A stretch of DNA of 64,000 nucleotides from Owenia fusiformis (GCA_903813345.2 CAIIXF020000006.1:21645936-21709935); one strand, 5' to 3'. Shown: positions 37,101 to 48,881, counted from the first letter of the stretch. Translations and numbers: made by a program. Notes: a model not told the origin generated them from the sequence alone.

Positions 37101-38966
37101 TCGCATCATATATATTATGACACCTCTATAATTACAAGCTACATATGCCCCAAGTCACATAGGATATTACATGAAAAACCCAAGTTCATTTCATGATTAA
37201 CATACTCGTATGCACATGAATGCACCAAAATGAAACTGTTTTCATTACTTTAGAAATCCATTTCTCATCTTTGACGAGCGGATGATTGGATTGTCATCTT
37301 TGCTTGCTTGTTTACTTGCTTGTTTGTTTTGTTGCTCTATTTGATTTGTTGTTTGTTCTGGGAACCAACAAGGGAGGAGGGGGGCCAAACTTTTGGTCTG
37401 AGAAAAAAAATCCGCGCTTGCGCGGAAAATATTTTTGGGCCCCTAAAACCCAAATGTGGGCCCAGATTTTGAAATTTTGAGGCCCATTTTCTTCAAAATT
37501 TGGCCTAAAATTAAAAACTAAGGCCTTAGAAGGCCCATTTATGACCAAAAAGGCCCACTTTTTAGGGCCACAAAGCCTTTTTTGGCTCAAAAATTTTTTG
37601 GGCCCAATTTTTTTTCTGGGCCCACCCGAGGGGGGGGGGGGCCCGGGCCCCTGGCCCCCCCCCCCCAGATCCGCCAGTGCTATTGGACTACTGCAACTAA
37701 ACATTCGAAGTTCATCCTGAATCGTTTGATCCAGCTGACTTATTTATGTGTTCATCAGTCCATGCCATTTTGTCAATGCAAAACAATAATTTTTCGTTAT
37801 TTTGAGTATGTTTAGATTCAAAGAGTAATTTGATGATATCAGCTACTTATTCCTTCATCTAGTCTTGATCTTTTACCGAGGATTCCGAGGGATGGACATT
37901 TAGCTGATTGAGTTTGAACAGTCCCACATACACACTCAATGTCCTTCTGTTGCTCTTTTCCATCAAGGCATTTTTTTATGTTTGAAGGAACATACTCTTA
38001 TGGTATCACTTATGATGACGGATCAGATAACTTTGACACAATATTTTCAATTACATCATGTTAGCTGTCCGATTCACCATTCTATCGGTCTTTACTATTT
38101 TGTGAGTGGGTCATTTGGTGAAAATGGGTTATGTTTACGTTGCATTTATGGGTATATTAATGTTAAACTGTCAGAGATTCAATATTTTGGAGATGATATT
38201 TTTTAATTAAATGTAAAAATCAAGTGGTAACGCACTGAAGATACTAGGAGTATTGTCTATTACTCTAGTAGCACTAACGCATCGTGTTCAATATATTTCT
38301 ATAGCCAACTAATAATGTTTGAAATTCAATTACGTGGTGTAAAATTAAGTAAATTATTGTAATAATTGCCCCACGTGGTTAGCATCTGTGGTATCGATAT
38401 ACACAATATTATGAAACTAAATAAGACATGTTTTACTGGGGGTATATTGGACCTGTTATTTTATTGTGCAAAGTGCTCGTTGAAGTACACCATGATGCCA
38501 ATAAATTGTTTATTACTTTGGAATTGTTTTTCAAAATAAAACTTTATGTGTGACATTATTAGAGTTTTAGACACTGTGACATTGGGAATGGAATTAAATA
38601 TTTGAAAAACATGCCAACATTTTATGGGAATCTAGCTTTGTGATCAGGCAATCAACGTGTGTCAATCGTAAGCCAAATGTTTTTTATTATTTCAAAACAT
38701 TTATTTTGCTAGATAAAATCCCGGATAAAATTTACATTGATGAGACTAAAAGCTACGTTAAAGAATATACGGAAGGTAATGAAATGACCCGGGTGAAATG
38801 ATAAATAATAAAAACAATTCATTGTAAAAATTCAATTGAATATCGAACAAAAACAGAAAATAAACACGAACATATTCAAATAATTTACCTTTAGTAAAGT
38901 TGTGAAGCCGATGCTATCCTCCTCTGTCCTGTGATACATTTCCTCTACTGTCGGTGATTTTGCCAT
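25127..38966 (-). CDS. Awh: LIM-homeobox transcription factor, Arrowhead / Lhx6-Lhx8 class (complete, 6 coding exons)
   Basis: Exons on the minus strand are 38966-38889, 32540-32472, 32195-32005, 31708-31497, 25626-25303 and 25182-25127. All junctions are GT..AG and the phases agree, giving 309 codons. LIM1 spans residues 58-110 with zinc ligands C58, C61, H79, C82, C85, C88, C107 and D110. LIM2 spans 119-172 with ligands C119, C122, H141, C144, C147, C150, C169 and H172. The homeodomain is at about 191-250 and its recognition helix reads [12 protein letters not shown], with the DNA-contacting Asn at 242. The words DWVRRA, HLACFAC and QLSTGEEF in LIM2 and [11 protein letters not shown] in the homeodomain match Drosophila Arrowhead and its vertebrate relatives LHX6/LHX8. 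These nuclear regulators specify neurons and, in flies, imaginal cells. The short C-terminal exon is the least certain part. The introns, of 6.3 kb and 5.9 kb, are heavily populated with mobile elements. Confidence 0.93.
25303..25626 (-). CDS. Awh: Awh exon 5 (homeodomain)
   Basis: Encodes residues 185-291, with D184 and G292 split across its junctions. It has the complete homeodomain, from [12 protein letters not shown] to [11 protein letters not shown], followed by a Ser/Asn/Gly/His-rich linker. The acceptor is TTTTCAG and the donor GTAATT. Confidence 0.95.
27383..27420. repeat. (ATACA)n microsatellite
   Basis: About seven perfect tandem copies of the pentamer ATACA/ACAAT. Confidence 0.9.
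28430..29130. repeat. Minisatellite rich in TGACCTTGA nuclear-receptor half-sites (array 1)
   Basis: Diverged units of about 130-150 bp repeat the order CCAAATACTTAGATATTGA, TGACCTTGAAATGA, CCTTGACCT, CAGGTCAC, TCATNGGT and AAGGGTCACA. TGACCTTGA reads TCAAGGTCA on the other strand, the extended half-site bound by ERR, NR5A and related monomeric nuclear receptors. A homologous array lies at 34,560-34,912. Binding is inference. Confidence 0.8.
31497..31708 (-). CDS. Awh: Awh exon 4 (LIM2)
   Basis: Encodes residues 114-183 with R113 and D184 split across its borders. It carries the whole second LIM zinc finger. The acceptor is CATTTCAG and the donor GTATATG. Confidence 0.95.
32005..32195 (-). 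CDS. Awh: Awh exon 3 (LIM1)
   Basis: Encodes residues 50-112 plus two bases of R113. All eight zinc ligands of LIM1 are present. The acceptor is CTTAAAG in phase 0 and the donor GTAAGA. Confidence 0.93.
32472..32540 (-). CDS. Awh: Awh exon 2
   Basis: A 69-base exon of 23 codons, in phase 0 at both ends, encoding residues 27-49, an acidic linker that includes [10 protein letters not shown]. The acceptor TTTTTCAG and donor GTAGGA are strong. Confidence 0.85.
33254..33454 (+). other. Open frame of 66 codons with a helical basic motif, possibly a transposase or host-gene remnant
   Basis: The peptide contains [18 protein letters not shown], a Trp/Lys/Arg-rich helix. It loosely recalls the KKWxNxKxRAKKE helix of Myb/SANT-like domains found in transposon-derived proteins. 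It ends with WHPW and has no partner domain, and the similarity is weak. It lies inside the outer mobile element, so if real it is probably a remnant of that element. Confidence 0.2.
33991..35320. mobile_element. GGGGTAAGACGGAACG element, 1.33 kb, nested
   Basis: The left end TAGGGGAGAGTGGGGTAAGA and the inverted right end (CTCTCCCCTA at 35,311-35,320) abut TA on both sides. The motif GGGGTAAGACGGAACG recurs internally at 34,201 and 34,217 and as a perfect palindrome at 34,918-34,952, and is doubled at the right end. The middle carries the second TGACCTTGA array. No transposase frame. Confidence 0.8.
34560..34912. repeat. TGACCTTGA half-site minisatellite (array 2)
   Basis: Same unit as 28,430-29,130: CAGGTCAC, TCATGGGTC, CACAGCANCCC, CCAAATACCTA and TGACCTTGACCT in the same order and orientation. 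It contains at least five TGACCTTGA/TGACCTTGG words. It lies within the GGGGTAAGACGGAACG element in Awh intron 1. Confidence 0.8.
35429..38888. other. Awh intron 1, remainder
   Basis: No exon is supportable. Two minus-strand open frames (35,922-36,203 and 36,245-36,643, up to 132 codons) have no recognised domains. The AGGCCC element described separately is at 37,350-37,676. Confidence 0.5.
37350..37676. mobile_element. AGGCCC / GATCCGCCAGTG element (copy 1)
   Basis: Repeated GGCCCA and AAGGCCC words, then TCTGGGCCCACCC, G and C runs, and a right end of GATCCGCCAGTG. It shares TTTTCTGGGCCCACC, the G run and the CCAGTG end with 45,219-45,397. The left boundary is uncertain. Confidence 0.6.
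38889..38966 (-). CDS. Awh: Awh exon 1 (start)
   Basis: The ATG at 38,966 opens 26 codons ([20 protein letters not shown], then FTTLLK) ending at a GTAAAT donor in phase 0. It is the only upstream ATG that joins exon 2 in frame with a good context (AAAATGG). No TATA box was obvious within 100 bases upstream. Confidence 0.8.
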
Positions 38967-39416
38967 TTTAGTAATTTAATTACTTTATTAATTAACTACT
39001 TCGTCTTTTATTTTAATAAGTTGAGAAACTACGATGATATCTTATAATCCAATCTTAGTGTTAAGTTATCCAAATATGTCCACACCATCATCATAAACAA
39101 CTGTAATTCATTTGAATCATTTTTTCCAAATTCTTGATCAGTTTGTATTTTTATCGAAATAAATATTATTTAATTTATCCTTTCGTAATATGTAAGTTTA
39201 TTTTATGTGTCAATAAAGAGTAAAGAATATCGTCCTATTAGTTTTTGTTAATATTCCTTGTTAATAGGATACACCAATTTTATCCGATCTATACAAAAAA
39301 TAATTGCTTCTAATTTCTTCTCTAAGTTCTTGTTTATTAAGTCTCGCTCCTGTGTCAGATACGCCTAATTATATGAGGGCACGAATGTGATAGTGAGACA
39401 GTAGGCATTCACCTGT

Positions 39417-39489
39417 ATGTCAAGATCATCTCTGGCGATCACAGTTTTCGCGACAGTTTGCCTCTTGCTAAGTCAATTAGCCAAAACAG
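39417..39489 (+). CDS. Candidate signal-peptide exon, divergent from Awh
   Basis: The ATG at 39,417 opens MSRSSLAITVFATVCLLLSQ followed by LAKT, then a GTGTGA donor in phase 1. The basic start, 13-residue hydrophobic core and polar end are typical of a secretory signal. It starts 450 bp from the Awh ATG on the opposite strand. No second exon was found before 43 kb, so it may be chance. Confidence 0.3.
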
Positions 39490-42142
39490 GTGTGATACTT
39501 TCGGTACTCTCCGTTTGTGTCTGTTTCACAAGTGTATAATCCCTCTGTTCTAGACAAATTACTAATCCAATAATATTTGTTTGATTGTTTGTGTAATTCT
39601 ATGATTGAATTATTTTATAAATAAAACAAATATTGATCCGAAACTTTTTACAAACTGTCCAAGAAAAGTCCACTTTTTATTTATGATAAGCCAACATAGC
39701 TAGAAATCCGAATAAAAGACGTTTTCATGTTTTTACTTCAACAAAGTTACGTTGTGTCCGTTTTGTCTCCAGATATAATTCAATTTATATTTGGTTGTCA
39801 TAGTAACCGCATCCCGTTTAGGGATGCTCCGCCTTGAATAAGATTATCGCATATTCGGCGATAACGAATTTTTCTTCATGTTAACATCTCATGGTTAAAG
39901 CATCTCTCGATCTCCATATTTACATTTTTATAAATTACATTTTAATATCGAAGTGTTACATCCTTAATATGAGATATGCCTACTGTCTACAAAAGTCATA
40001 AAAATTAATATTAAAATCAACAGTAGTGATCATTTTATCCAAAATATCGCCCAGGGAAAGTTACACCAAGTGATGGTACATTTAGCTAGAGAGGATTCAT
40101 TCTAGGGGAATGTTGTAAAGATCACACAAGACCTTCATTGAACTAGGGATGACCAATGAACTTTCATTATGTCTATATTAATTAATATGTCCAATAAGGG
40201 TTGATCATTAGTTTTACCAAAGCTCTATCAATGAACATTGTTTATATTTCATTGATTAATAACCAATCAAAATTCTCGATTCTAAATAGATAGCTGTCAA
40301 TCATGCATGGCCTCAATAAAACACATATTACAAAATGACGTAATTGAGATGGAATCATAATTATACGATTTTCACTTCCATGGAGTGATTTGTATTAGAA
40401 ATAGTTTGAAAAGGGACATCTTGTATGTTTTGTAGACACCTCAATTTATACAAGAACAGAGAAATATTTGTGCACGAACCATGAAAATCAAGTCTCCACA
40501 AAATAATTACATCAAAATCTCACAAACCACACATATCACATATAGAATAAGATTGATTTATTTGATGCCGAATCAACTCTAAGATTAAATTATTTGGATT
40601 ATCTTTAGAAGACCGGGTTCCTATTAGATAGTTTACACTCAATTTGTGTCATTTCTATGCTTATTAGCTAAAAGAAGAAATAATTGGCTTGTGCTATATT
40701 CAATGAGAAGACAGAAATCAATGGGCTGAATGCATTAATTCAGGACTGAAGTATCATTGAAGCATCGTAGATTTATTCGAGATTAGAGACCCGGAGTTGA
40801 ATATGCTGATGGTGGGATAACTAGTTCTTCATTTGCCCCCATCTATGCCTCTATCATATTTACTTTAAATTGAATTTCGATGTTATTTTCATTAAGATAT
40901 CTATCATTCTCTGCATTTGTGACATTACAGGTATCCTATATCAGTGAACCTGAATTCATTAACTAAGCAAAATTTCCAAATGTAATGATTCATTGTTATT
41001 TCTAGAGGTTTTGCGTATCTCAAATATTTCTTTAAAAAATATTTAAAAAATCTGAAGCAATATTATTTTTCATTGTGTAGTTATTATTAGCAATCATGGT
41101 CTAAAGTGGAAAATATTTATTCTAACTCATCTTCCCTTCTTTAAATATTGGAAACAGGTGACCAATACTGAGGTAAAAAAATATAATATTCCACAAACCA
41201 GAACGCCTTCAAAACAAAAATCTGAACAAACCATTTCAAAACTCTTCCAAAAGTTACATCAGTTATGATCTCACACCCATACAGATCAAACACTAAAGCC
41301 CATGGAGTCAAGACATGAAAGAGGTCCCCTGTTGCAAGGGGAACAGATATAGCTTATGTTATGCAAGGCTGGTGCCAGATTATGCCACGTAATATCAGGG
41401 CCAAGAGACATGGTGGGCTCCCTGAAGAAGGACCACTGAGCCAGAGATAACAGAGATAGTGGACTATAAACAAACACATATCAACAGAAACTATCCTAAG
41501 AGGCCCCAAGAGATGAACCTCCTAAACTTCATATATTATAACATATGGACAATTCTTCAAGAATATTAATTCTATTTTGGAATAAACATTCGTACACTTA
41601 TATTGTGTCGTATATTTTCTTCTCGATTTAAAAATTGCCATTAGTCTTTTATGGATAATTATACACGGAAACAAAGATAACATTTTTTATTTAAAATTAT
41701 AATTCTATATTTCATTTGATTTAATATTTATTGCATATACATTTCTTTTGTTTGTTTTCAAGGTACATAATATTTACATAATATATACACCTTTATAATA
41801 CATTTATATACTATATACATGTCTTATATATACAAGACATCCGTGTGCCTAAAACTGACTAAATTCATGATAATCTAACAAACAAGATAATAATAGTGAA
41901 TTTCATTAATATCATTCTGAAGATCAAACAAAATATGGCTATGCTACATTTAAGTCAGTACAGGGTGATACAAAAGTACAGATTAAAGTGTCACATTTGG
42001 GGCACCCTGTCTACTTGATCCTAAATACAATATATGATACGATATCTGATAAATATTCTAAATTTTACCCTACATTTTTAAGAAAATGATTAATTTCTAC
42101 ATTCTCTCTCTTAAATTTCAAACCTTCACACAACTTATACAT
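39490..42142. other. Intergenic, no gene seen
   Basis: AT-rich sequence between Awh and TBC1D13. No exon with coherent coding content and splice sites was found on either strand. Confidence 0.45.
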
Positions 42143-42535
42143 ACAGTAAAATCTATCATTAGTGTACACTGCTTAACCCTGGCGAGTGTTCATATTTCAA
42201 GGTATTTACATAACAGATCATGATAGTGTGTGTGTGTCAATGGGATACTGTAAATTGCTTTAGTTTGGCGATATTCAATCTGCAAAACCTTAACAGCAGT
42301 CAAATTAAAGCAATTTACAGTATCCAAAATAAGGGACTGTAAAAGTGTTCAAATCTTAACTTTAGAAAGGCGTTCATATCCAAAGATTAGTGAACTCCTC
42401 TCCTTAGTGAACACCTGGGTAAAGTGAAAACCACTTCAAGACACATTTCCTGTATAAAATCCCCTCTCTGAACACCTTCCTAGAGTGAACATTCTTTTGA
42501 CTCCATTGGTATTCACTACATACAGATTTTACTGT
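42143..42535. mobile_element. Element with ACAGTAAAATCT inverted ends, about 390 bp
   Basis: ACAGTAAAATCTATCATTAG at the left is mirrored by AGATTTTACTGT at the right. The interior repeats GTGAACAC-type words (TAGTGAACACC, GAACACCTTCC, GAGTGAACA). A similar single end (ACAGTAAAAGCTTTG, GTGAACACCC) lies at about 51,762. A smaller palindrome is nested at 42,243-42,325. Confidence 0.55.
42243..42325. repeat. Palindromic repeat, about 83 bp
   Basis: GGATACTGTAAATTGCTTTA and TAAAGCAATTTACAGTATCC are exact inverted copies around a short loop. A single arm of the same sequence (AAATTAAAGCAATTTACAGT) occurs at about 15,068-15,087. Confidence 0.75.
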
Positions 42536-43679
42536 TAAAATTTAAAGTGTACTGCATTAAATCTGCTTTTAGATAATTTTATAAAATATAAAATATTGAT
42601 TCATCATTTGGCACAATGATTACGATCTGGCAAGCCTATCTACAATAGATGTACATAGCTGTGATTAAAATATAAAAATTAAGTACAATTACAAAAATTT
42701 AATATACAATTTATTAATTTTATAACAAGCCTTTACTGATTTTCAGCATTTTATGAAATTCAAACTGTACATTATTAGCCCAGTTGAAAAGTTATTGCAA
42801 TAAACTGGTTACACGAGTCTAATTTAAACCTTTGTATATATCTATTTTTATTCTGGGCAATCTGGGGCTATTTTGTTGTCCTCGGGGCTTTTCAGACTTT
42901 GACCAATAATTCTAATGGCTACCGTGTTTACTTCGTTTTTTAATTTTAATTAATTTTTTAATAAAACATGGTGGACTTCAGGAATTTGAATAATGAGCAA
43001 ATATTAAAAGATCTACTGGATGGAATCAACCCTGCATAAAATAACATCAAATGTCAAATTTAGGCAGATGGCCTTGCCTAACTGCTCCACCTAATGGAAC
43101 AGTTTCATTTTTGGGACATTTTTGGACTAAAATAAAATAGCAGGATATTTATAACTGCAATCAGTTGCGAAAAATCCAATATACAATTGACGAATGACAA
43201 TTCTAAATGTTAAGAGATTCCTTATCTAAAAAAGGTTCTGGTGATTTCTAGGTGACTGTCTGGAAGAGGACAGGACTTCCACTGTAATTCATATTTTAAT
43301 TTTGATTGCAGATATATTAATGTTCAATCTGAAAACCTTTTGAGCGTAAATAGCTGAATTTGTAGACAAGTTCACATCTATTGCTCAGTAAATGAAAGTA
43401 GATCACTGGGTTTTGTTGCAGTTGTTCAGTATATGGTAGCTGTATGACATCCCCGTGTACTGGAGATCTGAAACGAAAAAGACCATGCATTAAACTACAC
43501 GAGGAAGACTGAAACAGAATTCATGTATTCCAGGAGGCACTTAGTATTAAATCTATAACTTGTTCAGTATTTCAGTATAACCAATGGGCTGGAATATATC
43601 ATATCACATCCTGGATGCATGAAACTCTCATATTGTACTTTTCTTTTTCAACTGTAATTTGAAAATATGAGGAGATGAT

Positions 43680-44640
43680 AACTCTACCCTGTGTGCAGAG
43701 ACTAGTTATAAAATACCCTCTGCCTAGTATAGACAGTTTGGCAGCTCCGCCCTGATGACAAGTGCCTGTGACAGTCCGGGTCATAAATCATTTCAAACCT
43801 ACCACGCTGACCTTTTCTCAACCAATTAGCGAACTGGAAGGAACAAATAGTAAATGCGAACTCATTAAAGGAACATTCCTGGCCAAACCTTTTTTATCCT
43901 GACGTGATAGTTATAATCATATATATACTTTCCATATTTAGCAAAACATGGGGAAATGTTTTAATATAGTCAATATTGATAATTCAAAAATGTAGTGCAC
44001 ATTTCCAGTAAGCTGCCATCTTTTAAGATTTTACTCAGGAAGTGATGTCATCGACTCTCAACTTTCATGACCTTGCATATAACAGTATAGGAAAATAGCA
44101 TAATATCACTTCTAGACGAGTGATCCTTACTTTATGCGCAAAAATATGTTCAGAGCTTGTCAGCTTAGAATAAAAGAAGAGACTTTCAGAAGGATTAAAT
44201 CATAAGACAAAATTGAAAAAGAATATTCAGCTGGTTTTGTAATTCTTAATAGCTCCTTGTAGTGTTATATGCAAAGTTGAGAGTCGAAGACATCACTTCC
44301 TGAGTGAAATATTAAAAGATGGCAGCCTACTGGAATTCGGCACTACATTTTCAAGTGATCAATATTGACCATGTCAAAACATTTTTCCATGTTTTGCTAA
44401 ATATGGAAAGTATATATATGGTTATAGCTACCATATTAGGAGAGAAATGGTCTGGCCAGGAATATTCCTTTAACTCTATGATTATGTCAGAGAAAATGAC
44501 CATATATAGAAAGTCGTCCATTTCGACGACCATCTCTGACTGGCTCGATGAGATCAGAGATTCATTGTTAACAGAAAGAGTGAGGACGAAGCTCTCTTTT
44601 AAAAAGTGAAGCCAGAAGAATGCAAAGGGTATGATAACTA
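43680..44640 (-). mobile_element. Older dispersed repeat, interrupted by a TTAA element
   Basis: The reverse complement of the two flanks (43,680-43,864 and 44,474-44,640) aligns with 62,870-63,255. Shared words include AGAGAGCTTCGTC, CTATATATGGTCATT, AAAGGTCAGCG, ACTAGGCAGAG and ACTCTGCAC-type ends. An apparently spliced coding pair at 43,403-43,833 overlaps this repeat and was therefore rejected as a gene. Confidence 0.7.
43865..44473. mobile_element. TTAA-flanked MITE, 609 bp (copy 1)
   Basis: It is flanked by TTAA on both sides. The ends are AGGAACATTCCTGGCCAAAC and the inverted CTGGCCAGGAATATTCCT. The arms pair over about 250 bp (AGCAAAACATGG, GTCAATATTGA, CACTTCCTGAGT, GAGAGTCGA). Non-coding. 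The TTAA target and simple ends fit a piggyBac-type non-autonomous element, which is an inference. Copy 2 is at 57,844-58,949. Confidence 0.85.
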
Positions 44641-45218
44641 TGAATACTCTTGATTTAATCTGACCTAATAAGTCTCTAAAATTACATAAAATTGACTATT
44701 TTAGTTACAAATTGCACTTTATGTACTAACAGTGTTAGTCCCAGCTGTTGTGAACTAATACATTGATAGGTGGTCATTTTTGGAACATGTTGACAATATG
44801 CTGTACACATGTTATATAACTTTAATTCAATCTCGATACAGTCAGGTGAGCAGACCCAAGAAAATCTGGCCTAACAAAATAGGGGCCATTATCCCATGGT
44901 TGTAAGGATATAGATCGAATATCACACAAAGATATATTTGATATGTGGATCAAGATATCATATTTTAGCAAAAAATTCACAAACCAGCGAATATCACTTT
45001 ATAAACTATCGAATATCACGTCTGGTTTCAAAGATTTTCTCAACATTTTTTCACAATTTTTTTCAATTATTTTTTCTCAAATTATATTTTTCAACTTTTT
45101 TCGCTGATGATGATTTCCCATGAGATAGTTGAAAAACCATGAAAAGAGAGAATATTTCAGTTTATAATATGTGTTATGTAATGACAATTTTGTGATATCT
45201 GAAGTACCTGTTATATTG

Positions 45219-45397
45219 CAGTGGCAGACAAAGGGTGGGGGGCAACTTCAAAAATGGCCTAAAAAGTTCCAAAAAGGCCAAGTAATGCCCCAAAAGGCCC
45301 ACTAATTGAGACCCTACAAGATTTCTGGGCCCAAATATTTTTTCTGGGCCCACCCAAGGGGGGGGGGGGCATGGGCCATCCCCTGGATCGGCCAGTG
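45219..45397. mobile_element. AGGCCC / GGCCAGTG element (copy 2)
   Basis: Left end CAGTGGCAGAC, right end GGATCGGCCAGTG. Inside are TGGCCT and AAAGGCCCA words, TTTTCTGGGCCCACCC and a long G run. Same family as 37,350-37,676 but shorter. Confidence 0.65.
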
Positions 45398-46869
45398 TAC
45401 TGTACATGCAACATGATTGCATACATGCACATCATATAATAATCCTATAATTCATGAACACATCAATGTTTGATAAAGATTACACATTTCTAAATAAATA
45501 AATTAAATAAAGGTAATATAAAATTGGCACATAATAAATTAACATGGGAGTTGCATCAAGTTCATATATTACTTGTGCATGCCCTTTGGACTGCAGACTG
45601 GGCTAGGGGCATACATAGAATGTGTATATTCATGAAATGCTCATAGTCATAGCATTATGGCAAATCGAAATGCAAATTTAGTCATGCAATTTGAAGTATG
45701 TTACAAGTATACTGGGTTTGTTTCCTCATAATGGATTGTACTTTTTCTTTTAAATCACTTTTTGGTATTTGTTCCTTTGGGCACTTGTTCTTGCTATTAA
45801 TAAATAATGTGAGGTTTAAAATTAATGAAACTTTGCATCAATAAATACCTGAATAACATTTCAAAACACCTTTTTTCTAAATGACATGTAATATGTAATT
45901 CATACCTTATTTGGAATATTCCAGATTTTAACAGAAACTGTTCATGTTTTCCTTATAAAGGCATTTATTATTTTGGACAATTCAGATGTGTCTGCCTATC
46001 AAATCTTAAGAATTTCTATTTTTTTGCAAAGTAAACACTGACATTAACACCTTTAATGTTTTCACCTTCTCTGCAATATAGTACAGTTTAAACCAATTTG
46101 ATTCAGAAAAAGAAAAGATGAACAATCTAATCATATGATAAAAGTATATAACTGTTGATGCATCATATCAGTAGCTAGTACTGTTAGAGCATCTACCTGT
46201 ATGTTTTTATTAACCGCTGATTTGGACGCACTCAAAACCAAAACATTATTCATGTCAATCATTTATCTTTCAATTTCTCTCTATAGTGCAAACAGTGGGA
46301 CTGTAAAATACAGAAATTGAATTTCAGGAATAATATCTCCATTCCTTGCTAATTTCACTCTATGCACTCTCATTTTCACTTTATTTTTGATATTTGACAT
46401 TTAACAAATGGACAACTCACCTCTGAAAAATCAATGAATGTTTGAGCTCACTAGATAATCCACTTTACCTAAATAATCTATCCAGTAATTATGGCAACTA
46501 ATTCAATGATCTGTGTTAATACATCAAACTCCCAGAGGAAGTGCTTTGATTCTATAAACACTGGATTTGATTTGATTTTTGCCAACTTTCAAGTAGCCAT
46601 ATATTGGTCAGTCTTACTGTGTAATTATTAGCTAATTATTATGTAATACTTTGGATTCATACATCTGTCCAGACCATATATGACCTTATGCATAGCCTTT
46701 TTGTATTATTTTTCTAATTTTGTGGTATAAAATGCTTATTAACCTGAACACAACAAAACGTAATATGATTTTTTAAATGTTGTAGAGCTGAAGTTCTTCC
46801 AGCTACAGTGATATCATACAGGGTACGGTAAGGTCAAACAGGCTACAGTTATACTGTAGGTCATACATG
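45398..46869. other. Intergenic, no gene seen
   Basis: AT-rich sequence with no supportable exon or clear repeat. Confidence 0.45.
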
Positions 46870-47061
46870 CCAGGGGCATAGCCAGTAGTAATTGTTAAGG
46901 GGGTGCAATTTTTGGGGTTTGAATTAGTGTGGGTGAAATTTTTTAAATTTTACATTGTATATGGTGCATTCTAAGCATTTCAAATTATGTTTTTTTTCAA
47001 CAAATTTTACAAAATTTCTTTTTTTCTTTTTTTATGGGGCTGGTAGGGGCTGGCTAAGGCC
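46870..47061. mobile_element. GGGGCATAGCCAG short element
   Basis: CCAGGGGCATAGCCAG at the left and GGGGCTGGCTAAGGCC at the right are approximate inverted ends around T-rich DNA. This resembles the CCCGTAGCCAGG element at 15.55 kb in design. It is followed by a short duplication of GGCTACAGTTAGGTCA. Confidence 0.35.
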
Positions 47062-48833
47062 GTGCAGGCTACAGTTAGGTCAAAAGGCTACAGTTAGGTC
47101 AGATTTACAGGGTGCAATCAGATGTTCAAGAGACGCTTTGAGGAATGCTCCTATAGAAATCAGGTATTTCACTAAGACAATATCAAAATACTTGTATAAC
47201 ATTCTTAGTAACTTAGGGTGTATTTAGATTTTAGAAGTTTGCACTGTTTTCAGACAATTTAGAGTGTTAACAAAACCCGGACGATTCCAATTTACATCTT
47301 TATAAACTGTCAATACTGAGCCTTATGTGACTTGAGTCATAATATAAAACAGTTCACCCTGTGGTGCATAAAATTAATTAAAACAACACATGCACTCAAT
47401 GGCTCTTAGTTATGTAACACATTTCATCACAAACAATGCCTTCACCAATCACACATTTTTTTCAAACCTCAAATCTGTCATAATTTGAAAATATCTTGTA
47501 GATAAAAAATATGAAAATTCTTTCTTGGAATAACAGGAAAGATCTCAGCTTTTTGCAGTTGCGAAAAGAGAGCGAAAAATAAAGTGAGAGATTTCCACTT
47601 TTCAATGTAAATGTCCAAGTTAAATCAAACATCAATTGAATTTGAAAACTCTAATCTAATATAGTGACAAAAACATTTCTATTATGAATACTGCATAATT
47701 GACTAATAGAATCACATCTACCTCTCCACGACTCATACAGAACAATACGACGAACACTCTGAACCAATCAAAATGCTAGAATCAAAAATCAGATCTCGCT
47801 GTATAAACTCCGCTATTTCCAACAAGCTTTCAACAGTAAATTAAATTGTCATTGACTGGGTTGATATTCTGGAGAAAGCAGTGTACTGAATACAACAAAT
47901 AATCTAATTTCCCTTTCATGAATTTCCCAAGATTTATAAACGGTATACAAGATACAAAAAAATCCTATTTCCAGATTTGAGACAGAAAAAGATATGAAGT
48001 CAAATATCAGTACTTTGTTATCTAAAATCAAATCCTCAATTTTCTTTTTCAGAAAGAAGACACTTCGAGAGTGGGATTTTTTGTGAGAGTTCTTGACAAA
48101 TTTGTGGAGATTGATTTTTCCTCTTTCCCAAATTGTTGTCTTCCTGTATAATGAAATAGTATGACTCGTTTGTTACTCATTATTTGAGGCTGCTACAGAA
48201 TAATCTTAACAGAGAATAATAAGCAGATTTTCAGCTTCATTAACCCTGGATATCTCGTAGGATTCAGTATTAGGGAGCAAATGGTAAAAATGATGTCAAT
48301 GAATTCTTTACAACTCTTTAGAATGACTTTTATGATTTGTATGAATAACTCTCTGAAATGTTTTAATCCTAATGCTTTAAATATTTTTTCACTATTGATG
48401 GCCAAAAGGATATGTGAGTTTAAATTAACATCAATTATACAGTTTGGCTCATCATTCAAATTTCTTGTATTCCATAATGCTGTCGTCACGAGGAGTGAAA
48501 AAATGAAAGAGCACTTCAACGAATCTATTCTAAACAAATGCTTCACATTTTCACATATCGCCATTAATGAAAATTGACAATAGGATGTGTATGAAATAAA
48601 CTATGTGTACACTGTCTAATCTTATAACATGTTTATTCTTTAACCCCATTGGATTCAACCCTTAGCTCAAGCATAAGACCCTCCTTAAAGTGTCTTGACA
48701 AATAACTGATGTAACTCACATGATTAAGTGACTGCAACAGAATACAAATTGTACAGGGTGTCCATAGAGTTTCTTTATAATCACAATACAAAGTCAAATA
48801 CTAAGCTTTCCCCAATTACTCGGTAATACATTC
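47062..48833. other. Intergenic, no gene seen
   Basis: Overlapping open frames on both strands at 48,193-48,577 (123 and 98 codons) have no recognised domains or splice context. Confidence 0.4.
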
Positions 48834-48839
48834 TTTATT
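48834..48839 (-). terminator. TBC1D13: Second candidate polyadenylation signal for TBC1D13
   Basis: AATAAA on the minus strand, about 226 bases past the stop codon. Confidence 0.35.
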
Positions 48840-48881
48840 ACAATACAACAAGGCACATAAATTAAGGGATAAAAACATATC

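Noticed and set aside
37312-37704. Pro/Gly-rich 130-codon minus-strand frame
   Set aside because: It is the translation of the G/C-run AGGCCC mobile element, and a similar pseudo-peptide arises from its relative at 45.2 kb.
43403-43833. Apparent two-exon 3' end of a minus-strand gene (FANWLRKGQR joined to DLQYTGMSYS)
   Set aside because: The first piece lies in a dispersed repeat whose inverted copy at 62.87-63.26 kb lacks the same frame and splice sites. No upstream exons were found.
48193-48577. Overlapping open frames on both strands (123 and 98 codons)
   Set aside because: Both strands open in the same place suggests compositional bias. Neither peptide was recognised.
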